Positions 1 to 11,802 of a DNA stretch of 64,000 nt are shown here, in pieces. How positions within the stretch are numbered: position 1 is the stretch's first letter; every line of letters starts with the position of its first letter. Source of the DNA: Phallusia mammillata (lineage: Eukaryota; Chordata; Ascidiacea; Phlebobranchia; Ascidiidae). Location of the stretch: positions 169,383-233,382 of the forward strand of contig QLIY01000108.1 of NCBI GenBank assembly GCA_003260075.1, given 5' to 3'. Below the pieces are notes generated by a model. The model worked only from the letters and a program-made list of their open reading frames with translations, searched no databases and had not been told where the DNA came from. Position numbers and translations under genes: made by a program.

Positions 1-150
1 GCTGCTTTTGCTGTAGATGGGGTAAAGGTAAACTCATTTACATGTTTATTAAACAAACTTTATTTACATTGGTTTTCTTTTAAACAATGTTTCAGTGTTC
101 AGTTGTGTCTGTTGTTTGTGGTAATGTGTTCTTGTGACCTCTTTATTTAG

Positions 151-3100
151 GGAACAAAGCACGAGCAACCAATGTAAAAGACTCAAAATCATGTAAACCA
201 GTTGTTCTCAACCTTGCTGTACTGGCAACTCTTGGATACATTTGCTACCAGTTAACTTCATATAAGGACCAGTTTAAACTGGGTAAGAATTGCGGTTTAT
301 GAATGCCTGTGCCCCCCCCCCACTCTTGGATACATTTGCTACCAGTTAACTTCATATAAGGACCAGTTTGAACTGGGTAAGAATTGTGGTTTATAAATGC
401 CTGTGATGAAATTTTGCATGAAATACTATATACTTGAAATACAGTTCATTGTGGTTTTGCATCAAACAATGCATGAAGTTTATAGTGATTGTTTATTGAA
501 ATTTGCTCCGAGAAATATGAATTGTGAAATCCAAGCTAGAATTTAAATGTGTTTGTAAAAAGTGTCATAAATTCATGCAAACAGCAAAGTTTTTGTACAA
601 AACAATGGTGCACTTTATTTTTTTTAATAGAATTTACCAGTGACCAACTAAACGAATTTCTGAAAAGAGCTATGCCTGTTATTACATGGATCGCAACCAT
701 TCTCTTTGTAAGCAAGATACTGTTGGAAATTCTCAGGTAATTTAGTGTGAATGTTTTTTTTCACACAAAGGTTTGGTTGTCTAAAATTACTTTCTTTGCC
801 ACGCAGAAGTGTAAAAGAGGACAAATGTGGAAATCTATGTCGAATACTTGTGGTTGTGATTCCGTCTGTCTTTCTGTTTTCAATCAGCCTGGTAAATATG
901 AATTGCATTTTGCTGATAATTACCACAGAAACTATGATAAAAACATGTATGTATGTGAAATCTATGTATATACAAATGTTTGCCTTCTATTCGCTACTAA
1001 AACTCTCATAAGCAAAGTTTTCTCCAAGATAAGTGCTTTGCGCAAAAGCCCTGTGTTCGCAAGTTTGTGGGTCCCCCCCCCCGTATATACAAATGTTTGC
1101 CTTCTATTCGCTACTAAAACTCTCATAAGCTAAGTTTTCTCCAAGATAAGTGCTTTTCGCAAAAGCCCTGTGTTCGCAAGTTTGTGGGATCTATTCCTGT
1201 CTTGGTTACTTGAGTTTCTGTGAGCAAGAAACTTCAGCGGCATTGCTCCAATCCAGTGGAATCTGATGGGTTAAACTAAATTGCAGTCTTCAACTGTCTA
1301 TGTCGAATACATTAGTATGATTGTTATGGTAGCAAACACTCGCCTTGAGTATTTTGTCCACTGTGCATTTTATACATTGTCTTTGTTAAACTACAAGATT
1401 AGTATTGACGTGTTTGGAGTGTGCGTGGCTTAAAAAAACATGTCTCTATCAAGCTATTATCTGGCCCCCCCCCCCCTCGCCTTGAACATTTTGTCCACTG
1501 CGCATTTTATACATTGTCTTTGTTAAACTACAAGGTTAGTATTGACGTGTTTGGAGTGTGCGTGGCATACAAGACCATGTCTCTATCAAGCTATTATCTG
1601 GTCATATGGGTAAGCTTATCAAACCAACATACCATAACGTTTCTTCCTTGCAACGCAGGTCCCCTTCGGTCAAATGTCGGCCGATTTTCGGGGCGATTTG
1701 TGGCCGATCGTCCAGCGATGGCATGACTCGACTGATCGTTTTGAGTTGGTGAACTCGTATGGACTTTTCCGTCGCATGACTGGGGTTGGGGGCCGCCCTG
1801 AAATCGTGATTGAAGGTAGCCAAACGGTGGATGGGCCGTGGAAGGTAAAATATGATCATTTGTGCGCTTTTTAAATGTGTGAACAACAATTTTAACGTTT
1901 TTGTGATTATTTGTAAAGCGTAACTAAAGAAATTTGAATTGATTAAAGTTTGTGATTTAGTTAAGCCCCCCCCCCCTGATTGAAGGTAGCCAAACGGTGG
2001 ATGGGCCGTGGAAGGTAAAATATGCTCATTTGTGCGCTTTTTAAATGTGTGAACAACAATTTTAACATTTTCGTGATTATCTCTAAAGCGCAAAAAAAGA
2101 AATTTGAATTGATTAAAGTTTGTGATTTAGTTAAGTTTGGTATCAAAAGTCATCCTATGCAGAAACGCAGGCTTATTTACAAGTTATACGTGCAGATATA
2201 AAATGGTGTTTTAAAAGATAAATCCTTTGTTTTTCAGGAGTATGAGTTCGTTTACAAGCCAGGAAAGACGACCAGTTCTCCGCCATGGACAGGTTGGTCA
2301 CTAGAGGCGCTCCAAGCACACTATGGCACTCACTAAAACTGTTTGGTGTAGTAGTATGCCCTAATCGGTGCAGCGGTAATCTGTAACAATTTTCGCCATA
2401 ATTGTAAGGCAAAGAACTTTTAAATTTTTTTGTTAAAACTCTTAACGACACCATACTAATATTTGTTGACGAATTTGCGTAAGGGTTGCTTTCCCTTCGA
2501 TTATAAAGCACATATGGCTTCTTTACAGCACGATTTCTCCTGATTGTAAACGCAACTGGCGTTAAAACAATTGTTTTTTAAGAAATTCATGACAGGACCA
2601 TATGACAAGAAAATGCTGCTCGAAAATTTTTCTTCTTGCCAAATGTTAATATTTCCTTTATTTTGAATACCAGTTCCCCACCAGCCAAGGTTAGACTGGC
2701 AGATGTGGTTTGCAGCTCTGGGAAGTTACCAGTACAGTACATGGTACATAAGCCTCGTACATAGGTTGCTGATCGGCCAGCCGGAAGGTAGGTTGACGTT
2801 GATTGCTTTTATGTACGACGTACTGTGTGATATAAACATGCTGCTTATCACGTCGACTGTAGGGTATTTTGCCAGTAGGCCGTCGCTCACTCTGCACATG
2901 CCCATAAAAAGGGATAATGTCACATGCGCACGTGTGCAAACTGACCGACATGTTTGCAAACGATATTATATATCGGTTTGTAAATGCAACTTTGGCCAAA
3001 GTGTGTACTTTTATCAACAAAGCTATGGGTAAATTACTTATTTAATGTTAAACTCATTTATAACCAGGTGTAATTTGTTAATCCATGTAGGGGGCCATAA

Positions 3101-5217
3101 CCATGGCACAAACAATACAAAAACGTCATTGACTGAAATGTATGTTTTGTAAACATAATGCAGAAAGATTTGGTGTGCTCCAAATTGTTTATCTTCCTTT
3201 AATAAATTAACTATCTATAATATATGTTTTCCCTAAAAACGACATTATCCTTATCTACTGTTTATAGCATTTTCCCTTTATTGCACCATGGTAATTGTGT
3301 TTCATTTGTTACTTAATAAGAGCTGAATATAACGGTAATTTTGTTTCTCAGTTTTGGATCTGCTTGATCGTGAGCGGTTACCATTCACTAAAGCTCCCAA
3401 GTATATCCGTTCCAAGCTTTACTTCTACCATTTCACCAAAGTCAAGAAAAACGGGACAGTCCCGAAATCGTGGTGGAAACGAAAGTTTCAGAAGGAATAT
3501 TCGCCACGTCTCACAGCCCACGACCCATCTGTACTGGATTTTATGAAGTACAACAGATTGATGCCGGTAAATATGACTGTTGCTTGTTGCAAGAATAAAG
3601 GGCCACAGGGAAAAATATGCCCTGAGTAAGAGGTGGTTCAAAAGCTTGTGTGGCGGTGTTGGAGACTTTGAAGTGTTTATTTTTTAGGTTGCTTTGCATT
3701 CTTTTCTTAAATAGGTTAAACCTTAAACGCTGCGATAAACAAAAGTATATCGGTTGATACAATATACCTTCATTTTTAGGCCGAATCTTACATATGAAAA
3801 CAATACAACCGACAAATCGAAACGTCGTCAGTTAACTGTGCATGCGCTAGTAATGTCTGTAAAGTATTTTACTTGTCGAGATATCAGATATTATACAGGT
3901 GGTTTGAACTGTTATTCCCATGGTCTATTCCATGAACAACATGCAGTATATTGATCAGCAAATATCCAATAAAGAGTGTAGGGATGCAATGAAATCTCGA
4001 TTTAAAAGAACTCTTTGCATTGCCTTTACTTCAAAGATTTGACACGATGGGTCTTTAACAAGAAGACACTACCTTTTGACAACGATGAACTAACTTTTGA
4101 CAACGATGAACTAAAATTCATCGTTCATAGTTTACAACGTCAATGTACCGACTTCCGTTTTGTGGCCACGGCCTTTGGCGCTTCTTACTATATTAGTAGG
4201 CCTACGCTGGTAAACTTTGTACATGATGCATGTAATTTGCCGGTATGTGCAGTTGGTCATGAAAGACATAAAGCTTGCTGAGTATAATGAAACCTAATAA
4301 GGGCGTTCGTTGGAAAAGTCAACATAAACATATTTAGTTTTTAAATATCATACCACGCTGGCCAACTAGTTAGTTAAATGTGGTTGAAGTTATTTTACCT
4401 TAAGTAACGTAGTGCAGTGATTCCTGAAATTTTCGCTGTTTTAAAAGTACAAATACCCTTTGGTGTGCCATGACTTGTTATTAGTCACAAAAAACAATCT
4501 TACACACCACAATAAAGTTGCAATTAACTCTGTTTTAGCAATATTTCGTTTACACAGAATAAATATTTAGTTTGTTGATGCGCTGCATGCTTGAAAAGTT
4601 AAAAATGAACCACTGGCGCAGAGCATTGGCATGCGATTCTCAACGCTCTGCAAAACAAAACCTCAAAAAAAAATTTTCCCCTTTAACAAAGTACGATATA
4701 GGGTTTGACATTGTATGTCATTTGTTGTGTCACAGGAACTGTTTTCTTATTACTAATAGCAGATCGACAATGTAGGACCATCATTATAGATAGTTTTTTC
4801 GTTTCTGTCTTTTTTACCAATCTTAACTTGCAGGCTGCACGAAAAATTCGAGAGCCCAACTTTGTTGAAAGATTTCTCAATGGACTGCGTCCTATTGTGA
4901 AAAGGATCCACCCACCTACCCTGCTTTGGGGTATTTTCTTGACAGGTGATTTTATTCACTCCTTGAGCATTGTAGTACGGTTGCCTTCTTTGGTCTACAC
5001 AAATTTTAGTGTTTTTGAGCAACGTGTAACAGTTGGCTCGATTTTGCTGAAACTTATGGAAAATTTGTTTTGTAAGGTTTGGAATTAATTCTTTTTATTG
5101 GTTTAACTACTATTATTTTATTTATTTACATTCAAATATTTTTCAGCATTGGCAATATCGGCTCTGCTCTCGTTATTATCCAGCTGGACAAGCCAAAAGA
5201 AGGAAAAAGTGGAATGA
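151..5217 (+). CDS. LMF2: Lipase maturation factor 2, C-terminal half (5' truncated by window)
   Basis: LMF-family proteins are ER membrane proteins linked to folding and maturation of homodimeric lipases. I assemble nine exons with consistent phases: 151-282, 631-736, 807-891, 1659-1844, 2238-2292, 2674-2787, 3352-3566, 4834-4945 and 5147-5217 (TGA stop), giving about 357 residues. The first three exons hold hydrophobic, membrane-spanning stretches. The next exons carry the conserved lumenal LMF domain: motifs [31 protein letters not shown] and [12 protein letters not shown], then [10 protein letters not shown]. The wording of these motifs matches LMF2 better than LMF1, from memory of the family. 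The last exon adds a hydrophobic tail ending KKEKVE. Vertebrate LMF2 is about 700 residues, so the N-terminal half lies before the window; bases 1-21 may be the end of another exon. Two exon ends are repeated inside the following introns next to C runs, which I read as assembly artefacts. No convincing poly(A) signal was seen. Confidence 0.9.
228..405. repeat. Direct duplication across a C10 run (exon-end copy in LMF2)
   Basis: 228-311 and 322-405 are near-identical and are separated by exactly ten C at 312-321. The copied part includes the last 55 bases of the LMF2 exon 151-282. The second copy changes one lysine codon AAA to GAA. Probably two haplotype contig ends placed side by side. Confidence 0.85.
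966..1190. repeat. Direct duplication across a C10 run (LMF2 intron)
   Basis: Copies at about 966-1072 and 1083-1190 flank ten C at 1073-1082. They differ at only a few bases. Lies in the LMF2 intron 892-1658. Confidence 0.85.
1210..1300 (+). repeat. tRNA-SINE tail fragment
   Basis: The stretch with GAGCAAGAAACT, GGCATTGCTCCAA and AACTAAATTG matches the body of the SINE copies at 14.35 and 17.69 kb. The tRNA-like head is not seen here. Confidence 0.5.
1337..1604. repeat. Direct duplication across a C12 run (LMF2 intron)
   Basis: Copies at about 1337-1464 and 1477-1604 flank a C run at 1465-1476. There are several substitutions between copies, as expected of two alleles in a polymorphic species. 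The SINE-like tail at 1210-1300 lies just upstream. Confidence 0.85.
1807..2135. repeat. Direct duplication across a C11 run (copies an LMF2 exon end)
   Basis: 1807-1965 and 1977-2135 are near-identical and flank the C run 1966-1976. The left copy includes the last 38 bases of the LMF2 exon 1659-1844, so 1977-2014 is a false second exon end. Confidence 0.85.
4072..4136. repeat. Short 21-bp tandem repeat with inverted tail
   Basis: TTTTGACAACGATGAACTAA occurs twice in tandem and is followed by an inverted match (TTCATCGTTCAT) that could fold back on it. It lies in the LMF2 intron 3567-4833; the rest of that intron shows nothing recognisable. Confidence 0.5.
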
Positions 5218-5389
5218 AAATTCTGTACAACGCACAGCCCTTTCTGCACCCTTATGCACTACCTGCCAAATCACCAATATATTGCCTCTGTTTGCGTCCA
5301 TTAGTTCAAATACAGGGAATAGCCGTGGTGGCCTTATGCGTTGTCGAAATTATTTGAATAGCTTTTACACACCTAATTGTCCTATAGGC

Positions 5390-5603
5390 CAGCGCTTCCC
5401 AACCGGTCACGTCACAACAGTATTTGTACTAGTTGTAAAATCTTGATGCTGGAACTCTCTTTGTTAGCTTTATTTGGTCTTTGCGTAGCTATAAAATGGA
5501 TAGTTTTTTTTCATTGTGGTTTTCTCGCAATATTATACGGTGGTCCGCCAAAAAAACAAAATTTTTAAGTGGGCCGCGAGCTGGAAAAGGTTGGGAAGCA
5601 CTG
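5390..5603. mobile_element. hAT-like MITE
   Basis: Inverted ends CAGCGCTTCCCAACC and GGTTGGGAAGCACTG with flanking 8-bp direct repeats CTATAGGC (5382-5389) and CTTTAGGC (5604-5611), 7/8 identical. An 8-bp duplication and CAG..CTG ends are hAT hallmarks. No coding capacity. It sits between LMF2 and the GPCR gene; the rest of 5218-6112 shows nothing else. Confidence 0.8.
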
Positions 5604-6104
5604 CTTTAGGCCAATAGGTTTTGTTTTCCAATTTCTGCAGGCTTCGTACTTTATCAACAAAAGCTAGGTTTATTCAAAGGTTATCAATTCGACATTTTGC
5701 GCAAGTTTTTTTTATCTGTCACCATACAAAAGTTTGAAATATTTGCCTGATAAAACCAGTTTTATTATGAATCGCATTTTATACACAAAACTTTTACCTT
5801 TCAAAAAATTAGCATCAAGGCAAATTGAAAATGTACAGTGCTCGTTTATAGGAACATTCCACACAGGGTGGTCATATTTTAAAGGGATTACAATTTGACC
5901 ATGTAAAAACATAGTCATCAGAGTCAGTCTAGGTAAGATCACAAAAGCAATGCATGATTGTGTTTTCGACAAAGACCGATATCATCTTCCGGAAGGGACT
6001 TTCTCCTAGATTTGTTTGATGACATTCAGCAGTACAAGAACCGTTGCTTGCTCTTTATTCCAACATTTTCAACGTGTAGGTTTTTCACCCAACTAAAACC
6101 ATAG

Positions 6105-6110
6105 TTTATT
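6105..6110 (-). promoter_or_regulatory. Poly(A) signal of the adhesion GPCR
   Basis: AATAAA on the minus strand begins 3 nt after the TGA stop codon at 6113-6115. An unusually short 3' UTR would follow. Confidence 0.5.
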
Positions 6111-6112
6111 CA

Positions 6113-8343
6113 TCAAGTAAAATCCAAGCTTTTTGTCCGTTCTCGTCCCAAGTTGTATATCTTGCGCTTAGCAGTCAATCTAAGTTCTCTGTTTTTGAAA
6201 CAGACCACAATAGCAACCACTAAGCCTTGTATTCCATTCAAACTGATGTGTATAGACATAAAATACAATTCGGCATAGGGAACGTTGACCAACAAGCCCA
6301 GAACCCATGGAACTCCAAGCATTGGCAAGAGAATCATCAGCGCATGGGCAGTAATAAGGAACTCGCTTCTCACATCTTCGCTGCCACTTTGCCGTCTATT
6401 TTCAGCGTTATTTGGCCTTAACTTTCGCGAAGCCATGTGCATTCCCCGCACCTTCCAAATAATTACACATAAAATCACCGCATTCGTTGTAAAGATAACC
6501 GCAAGGGGAATCACCAACGCCAAGGTCATCTGCTTGCCAAGCCAGCAACGTTGGTAAGGAAACTCGCTCAAGTCGCTTTTATCCATGTATGAGTTGCTAA
6601 GAAAGCCACCCAGTATGCAGAAACTAACGTACAGTAATGGAAATAGCCAACCACTGACAACCATCTTTCTGCTTTGCCTATCCGGATCAAACTTTAAAGC
6701 ATTGCGCCTTGTCTTGAAAAACAGCATGGCACCTTCGTTAAACATCCACATGGCTGAAGTAAGTGCCATCCAATGACCTATAACCGTACTGAAGACACAT
6801 AACCCTGAGTTCTTGACTGTGTACGCCAAGGATCCGAATAAAAATGAACAATGCATGAGCATAAGTGACAAGGCTATGCCCAGTTGAGTCAGAAACCGTT
6901 CTGTTGGAAGATGGTGGCGCGTCCAAAGCAGAAGTACTACGGTCCCAAACAGTGCTACAACGGAAATAATCTCAACCACGTTGGTTAGAATAGTAAGTTC
7001 AGGTGGCACCTTAATGCTTCGTACTGACAATAGCACACCAAAAGACGATGTATGGTTGCTGCGGCAATGCTGAAATTCACCATTCCGATTAGTTGCCTCA
7101 CAGCCGTATGACGACCAACTGGATGTGTTGTGATTATAATAAACACACGTATATTTAAGTGTGTCAAATATCACGGTCCTTCCTTTATTCATTAAACTCC
7201 CAACCAGGACTGAAGTTGTATTGACGGTGTATACAATTGGAATCGAGACTTTGTCTAATTTGGTCCCGCCAGTTGAGTTCACCTGAAACGCATCTACAGA
7301 ATACACGTCCGACACTAAGGAAACACTTTTAGCGTCACTCCCAGATGCTGTCGCGACACTTTTGACTACGCTAGCGACACGGGACACCAGCAAAACAGCG
7401 GAAGCGTTTGTAGTCAAGTTGTTTATCGTTGCTGATTCCACGATAACGGTATCATTACTGTCTCCTATACCTTGAAAACTGGCTTGAGTTGATTGGTTTC
7501 GTGTGTTGGGTGGGTACGTCCAATAAGTAAGTGTCACCCCCGCTGAAACGTTAAGCCGAAATCCGCTGCTTTTGTTTTGCAGGTACAGGGTGGTGGCCAA
7601 TCTTGTGGCGTTGGCCTCGAGGTCGTTAACAGTTATTGTTAAGTTGCTTGTATTGGATACTTGACATTGGGGCGAGTCCGTGGGCAAGGGTTCACCTGCA
7701 GGCATAAAACGCAGTTTGTTTTTCATTTTTTTGCAAAAACACTAATGGTAAAATGGATGACTGACCCAGCAGCGTGTTATTAAGACCTGTTTTGGTGACC
7801 AAAAATTATCGCAGCAGTATTTCGCAGTTTACTGAAATAATGCTTTTGGTTATTCATTGGGTACATCGCGAGTCACTCTAAAAATCCATGATTTCCCACT
7901 TTTCCAAACAGGAAATTGGTGACAGCATGGACTGTCTACATTTTGCGATATTGATAAATGGTTACATTGTATAGGTCGCTCTTCCGCACCTATGAGAATT
8001 GAGGCACACAAATATTCGTACTTGTACATAATTAATAGGGAAACCCATCACCAAAACTTTTGGAAAATGTTTCAACTGCAATATTACAGATTTAAACCAT
8101 ATAGCATTACCAATTTATCAAACCGAAGCAATGTTATTTGGATCTTCTGACGAAAAAGGGTTGCTGCAGGTCAACATTATAAATATCAGGTCTTTAAGAT
8201 TTAAAGGTATACTAGTCACGGCTGCTGGATTTATTTTTGTAAAGCATGCTGGAGTCTGTAAATGTATCGTAACACTCACCAGTTAAATCATTGACACAAG
8301 CTGTAGAATATGGAACAAGTAGCAGAATGACCAAAAACTTCAT
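6113..8343 (-). CDS. Adhesion-type G-protein-coupled receptor with short GAIN/GPS ectodomain
   Basis: Two exons on the minus strand: 8343-8280 (ATG, signal peptide MKFLVILLLVPYSTAC) and 7695-6113, joined phase 1, giving 548 aa. The acceptor at 7696 removes the apparent internal ATG start at 7726. The ectodomain of about 240 residues is rich in N-glycosylation sequons and contains no recognised adhesion module. Around residues 205-237 lies a GPS: cysteines with the pattern C..C.....C, then SNHTSSFGVLL, where HT fits the autoproteolysis site and SSFGVLL the tethered agonist (family knowledge). Seven hydrophobic segments follow from about residue 256 to 525, with FNEGAMLFFK in TM3 and the family-B2-like end VVCFKNRELR. 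The cytoplasmic tail is short (about 30 aa). It is probably a plasma-membrane receptor; the subfamily was not assigned. Confidence in class is high. Confidence 0.9.
7696..8279. other. Intron of the GPCR gene, nothing else seen
   Basis: 584 bp between the signal-peptide exon and the main exon. No repeat or ORF of note. Confidence 0.5.
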
Positions 8344-8892
8344 CGTAAACAAAGCACAACATACAGCTTTGATAGCACAAATTCTTAAATAACACTGCTC
8401 ATTTCCACAACGAAATCGTCAGTTAAACCTAGTTATAGGAATCCAGAAAAACATGATTTAGTATTTGAAAGCAGTTTATGTTATGTCCTACAACACTCAT
8501 CTACACATTCTCTAAAACAATAATAGACTCAAGTTTTGCTTTCTCATCTGGTAATTAGCAAATATTTAAGATCTAAAGATATAATTTTAAGCTGATAAGC
8601 AACCTTTTTTAGGTTTTGCTAAACATTTCATTTTGGCGTCCTATATTTTGTTTTCAAAGTTTTTGAGAATAACTTTTCTGGTAACATTTTTCGACAGAAG
8701 CCACATTATTCGTAAGCTCTATCTGCGATTGCAAAAGTTAATCTATCTACGAAAGCTGATGCGACTGATGTACCTCAATTTATCGTAATGCTTTGACGCA
8801 TATTTCACTCAGGTATCATAAGACTTCAACCTCAACCCGATAATTAAATTTTAGAACTTGCGTTAACGAAATATGATTTTATGCTTGATCTA

Positions 8893-9005
8893 TCATAGTA
8901 GGCTACGCCAGGCCTATTGGAGACGTTATACAGAAATCACCCGGTCATCAAGCATTCACACTGCACAAGGCAAGGGCTGATCCCAGTTGTTAATTTATTT
9001 CTCAA
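8893..9005 (+). repeat. Copy of a dispersed SINE/MITE-like family
   Basis: Contains GGCTACGCCAGGCCTATTGG and, about 70 bp later, GGGCTGATCCCAGTTG. The same two blocks, in the same order, occur at 45008-45115, and in inverted orientation at 43621-43715. Confidence 0.55.
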
Positions 9006-10879
9006 CCTTTATCTCATGCTAATCCATGACTGCTCCACAATCTTCTTCATGCATTCATCTACACTGTCTCGTGTTCATTTTAACTCTCCCACTGCGTCAC
9101 TGGTTTCCTAAAACGTCACTCCGTACCAGTTGGTCAATGGCAGGAAAAACCGTTTTTGCATGGTACTTTCGGATAATGTTTTAAACTAGACTTGACTGTG
9201 GCCTACAATGCTGATAAACAACTGTTAGATAACAAGGCGACACAAAATTAATAAATTTTGCATTTAAACTATATTGTTTGTGATAAAAATGTATTTAAAG
9301 TACAAAGTCAATAGCCAAGTAAACCCAACAAGGCAATATTTTGGCAAACACTCTACACTTTCTAACTACTTCTTTCGCATATCATAGAACTTAAGCAATA
9401 AACAAAAAGCCTACTTTTGCTGTTTAAAACCGTTGACAATAGCAGAACGTGGCCTTTCACTACTAAAGACTACATCCCATAGTGCTATATTATACATTGT
9501 TGCTGAATGGAGTAAAAGGTAAACAAGTGCCGTCCGCTAAGCCTTATTCTGTCACTGAACGCTTTCAACGTCACCGTCGTCTTCCGTTGCAAGGCCTCTA
9601 TGGCGTAACAAGGCGTAGTCAGGGACATTCGAATGATTCAACGTTTGGAATATCGGTTGCTGCGGATGCTCTAGTCTTGACTTGGGTTGAATCATTTGCT
9701 TTCGTAGCTATACTGTGCAATGGAGTTGACTGTAAAGAAGTGAATTAACTAAGTGAGCGCCTATTGTTTTTACTCGGGAAACCGGAACATGTTACGCGGG
9801 CTTCAAAATATGAAAAGTAAACAATAATGTTTATGTTTACATAAAGTTAAGATTCCATATAACTATAGATTGTGGTAGCTTAATAGCCCAAGCTATAGAA
9901 TCTCAGTTAAACATTCGGCAAACACAGTGGGATTTTGCGCACAATAGTGTTTTGGGAAATCGATACGTCTACATCTAAAAAGTTTACAAACAAGCAAAAC
10001 TTGCTATAAACATATATTAAACTTGACTACCAATTGATCAGATATTAGAGGCAACTTGTATGCATAAAACGTGACATTGGTTAGCCTGATGACTGAAAAC
10101 AATTCAACCTACTCTATGCCAAGCTTTACTATCGAAATCCAATGAATCACTTGAAGTAGGAACAATTAAAGGAAAAAAATGGTGATGGGGAATAAATCGT
10201 CTAAACTCTAAAAGAAAGGTTTTTCAGTTTCGGACTACCAAATATGTTTCTTATTTTCGTTTGAATAAGACTTCCTTTACGGCTTAATTGCGCCTGTTAA
10301 TTGTGGGTTTTCGTTATCAAACGTGAAATGGCCCATGGGTGCGGCATGTTGTGACTGTTATTTACTTTGTGTCAGAAAAATTAGGAAAGTTTTTTTTATT
10401 CTTTTAAACACACTACCAAAATTTTGAGTAATCTAACTTATATTATTTGAAACCAAAGTAGTCGAATTTGATGTAGAATGTTTGTAATGTTTTAGAACAA
10501 AACTTGACAGATGTAGGGATAAGGCTTTTGATGATTTTTGCATGTAATCTAAACTTTTGCTTTATGCTTTGTCCAAACAGCAAGCTTAAAAAAAATGACG
10601 ACCCTGGCAGCCTATTCGGTTATTTCCAACCCTATAAAAAACTTTGCATAGCTTATGCCTACTGCACCGGACGCGAACATTACGCTTGAACATCAACGGG
10701 ACTTTCTTTGATCATGTAACTTGTCAAGGCATGTTAAATGACTAGCCTACATGGCCTACCCCATAACATGTTTTTTTGTTGAAATAACGTCAATGTCACT
10801 GTCTTTCTCGGAACTATCGCGGTAACGCTCGGTAACGATTATTCTCTGCGTTGCAAGCAGGATGCGTTGGTTCAAATAG

Positions 10880-11160
10880 GGTTTGGATTGTTCGGCAGCT
10901 TGTAAACATATACTGTGGGTGGAGTTTGAACATGTTGGAAACAAACACATCCCATACTTGGTCGGGTCGGGTAGTCGCACATTACGAAATCTTGTAATTC
11001 GATGCTTTTGCAACAACACGCAACAGGCCCTATACAAACTTGTGCAGAAAATGAAGCACTTAACCACTGAGTGGCAACAGAGAGGCGAATTTGCGATTAC
11101 AAATGCATTGTGCAGTTCGTTATTGCTTGATGGTGGCACACCATTCACGAAAATAAAGTA
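10880..11160 (+). other. Unassigned exon-like ORF
   Basis: An open frame from a possible acceptor (CAAATAG at 10873-10879) to TAA at 11158-11160, encoding about 93 aa (start GLDCSAACKHILW, end GGTPFTKIK), with AATAAAG overlapping the stop. No family was recognised. No matching upstream exon was found, and a 130-aa ORF runs antisense, so it could be chance or a transposon remnant. Confidence 0.2.
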
Positions 11161-11802
11161 AACAAGAGAAAATGATGTGGTTTACTTTTTATGATTTGGA
11201 TTAATATAATGAAAGCAGAAAAAATGATTTTTAGCTGCTAAACAAATTCTAAAAGTGCACTTTACAAATTACACACCAAAACTTGTAAAAAAATGATAGA
11301 ATTTTAATTAGACTGAATTTTTGTAAATGAAATGTTGCTGTTGTTTGGTGAATCTGTAGTTTACTTTGTACAGGTTAAAAATAGTTTTTTGTTTTCTGTC
11401 GCACAGGATTTTAAAAGGGGGATTTACCGTTGGGGGGAATTTTACTTCCCAAACTTGCAAAAATGTGAATTTTTGTTTTTGAAAAATAGTCACCAAAACG
11501 ATTCCAAGCATTGGTTTTCAAATGAAAATTGTTCCGTGCAAAAAATGCTTTTGTAGCTGACACGTGTTTTTGTTTAGTCCAAATAAAAATCTATTAACAG
11601 TGTTTTAATATAATTGCAGTTTGTAAGAAGTTATTCTGTTTATTTTAACGTGTTTTTTCTCTGACAAAAATCCAACAGTGCAAACCAAAAACTTCACAAT
11701 ATATTAAAAAAAACAGTTTTAGCGCTAACCCCAACGAAATTAACCAAATATTGATTCAAGGTGCTGTTATCTTTTGTAGTGGAAACTGCATATTTATTAA
11801 AA

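Larger units (their letters stand above)
8344..11802. other. Intergenic region between the GPCR and DJ-1 genes
   Basis: AT-rich. It contains the repeat at 8893-9005 and an unassigned ORF at about 10880-11160. Promoters of the flanking divergent genes must lie here, but I see no clear TATA box for either. Confidence 0.5.
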
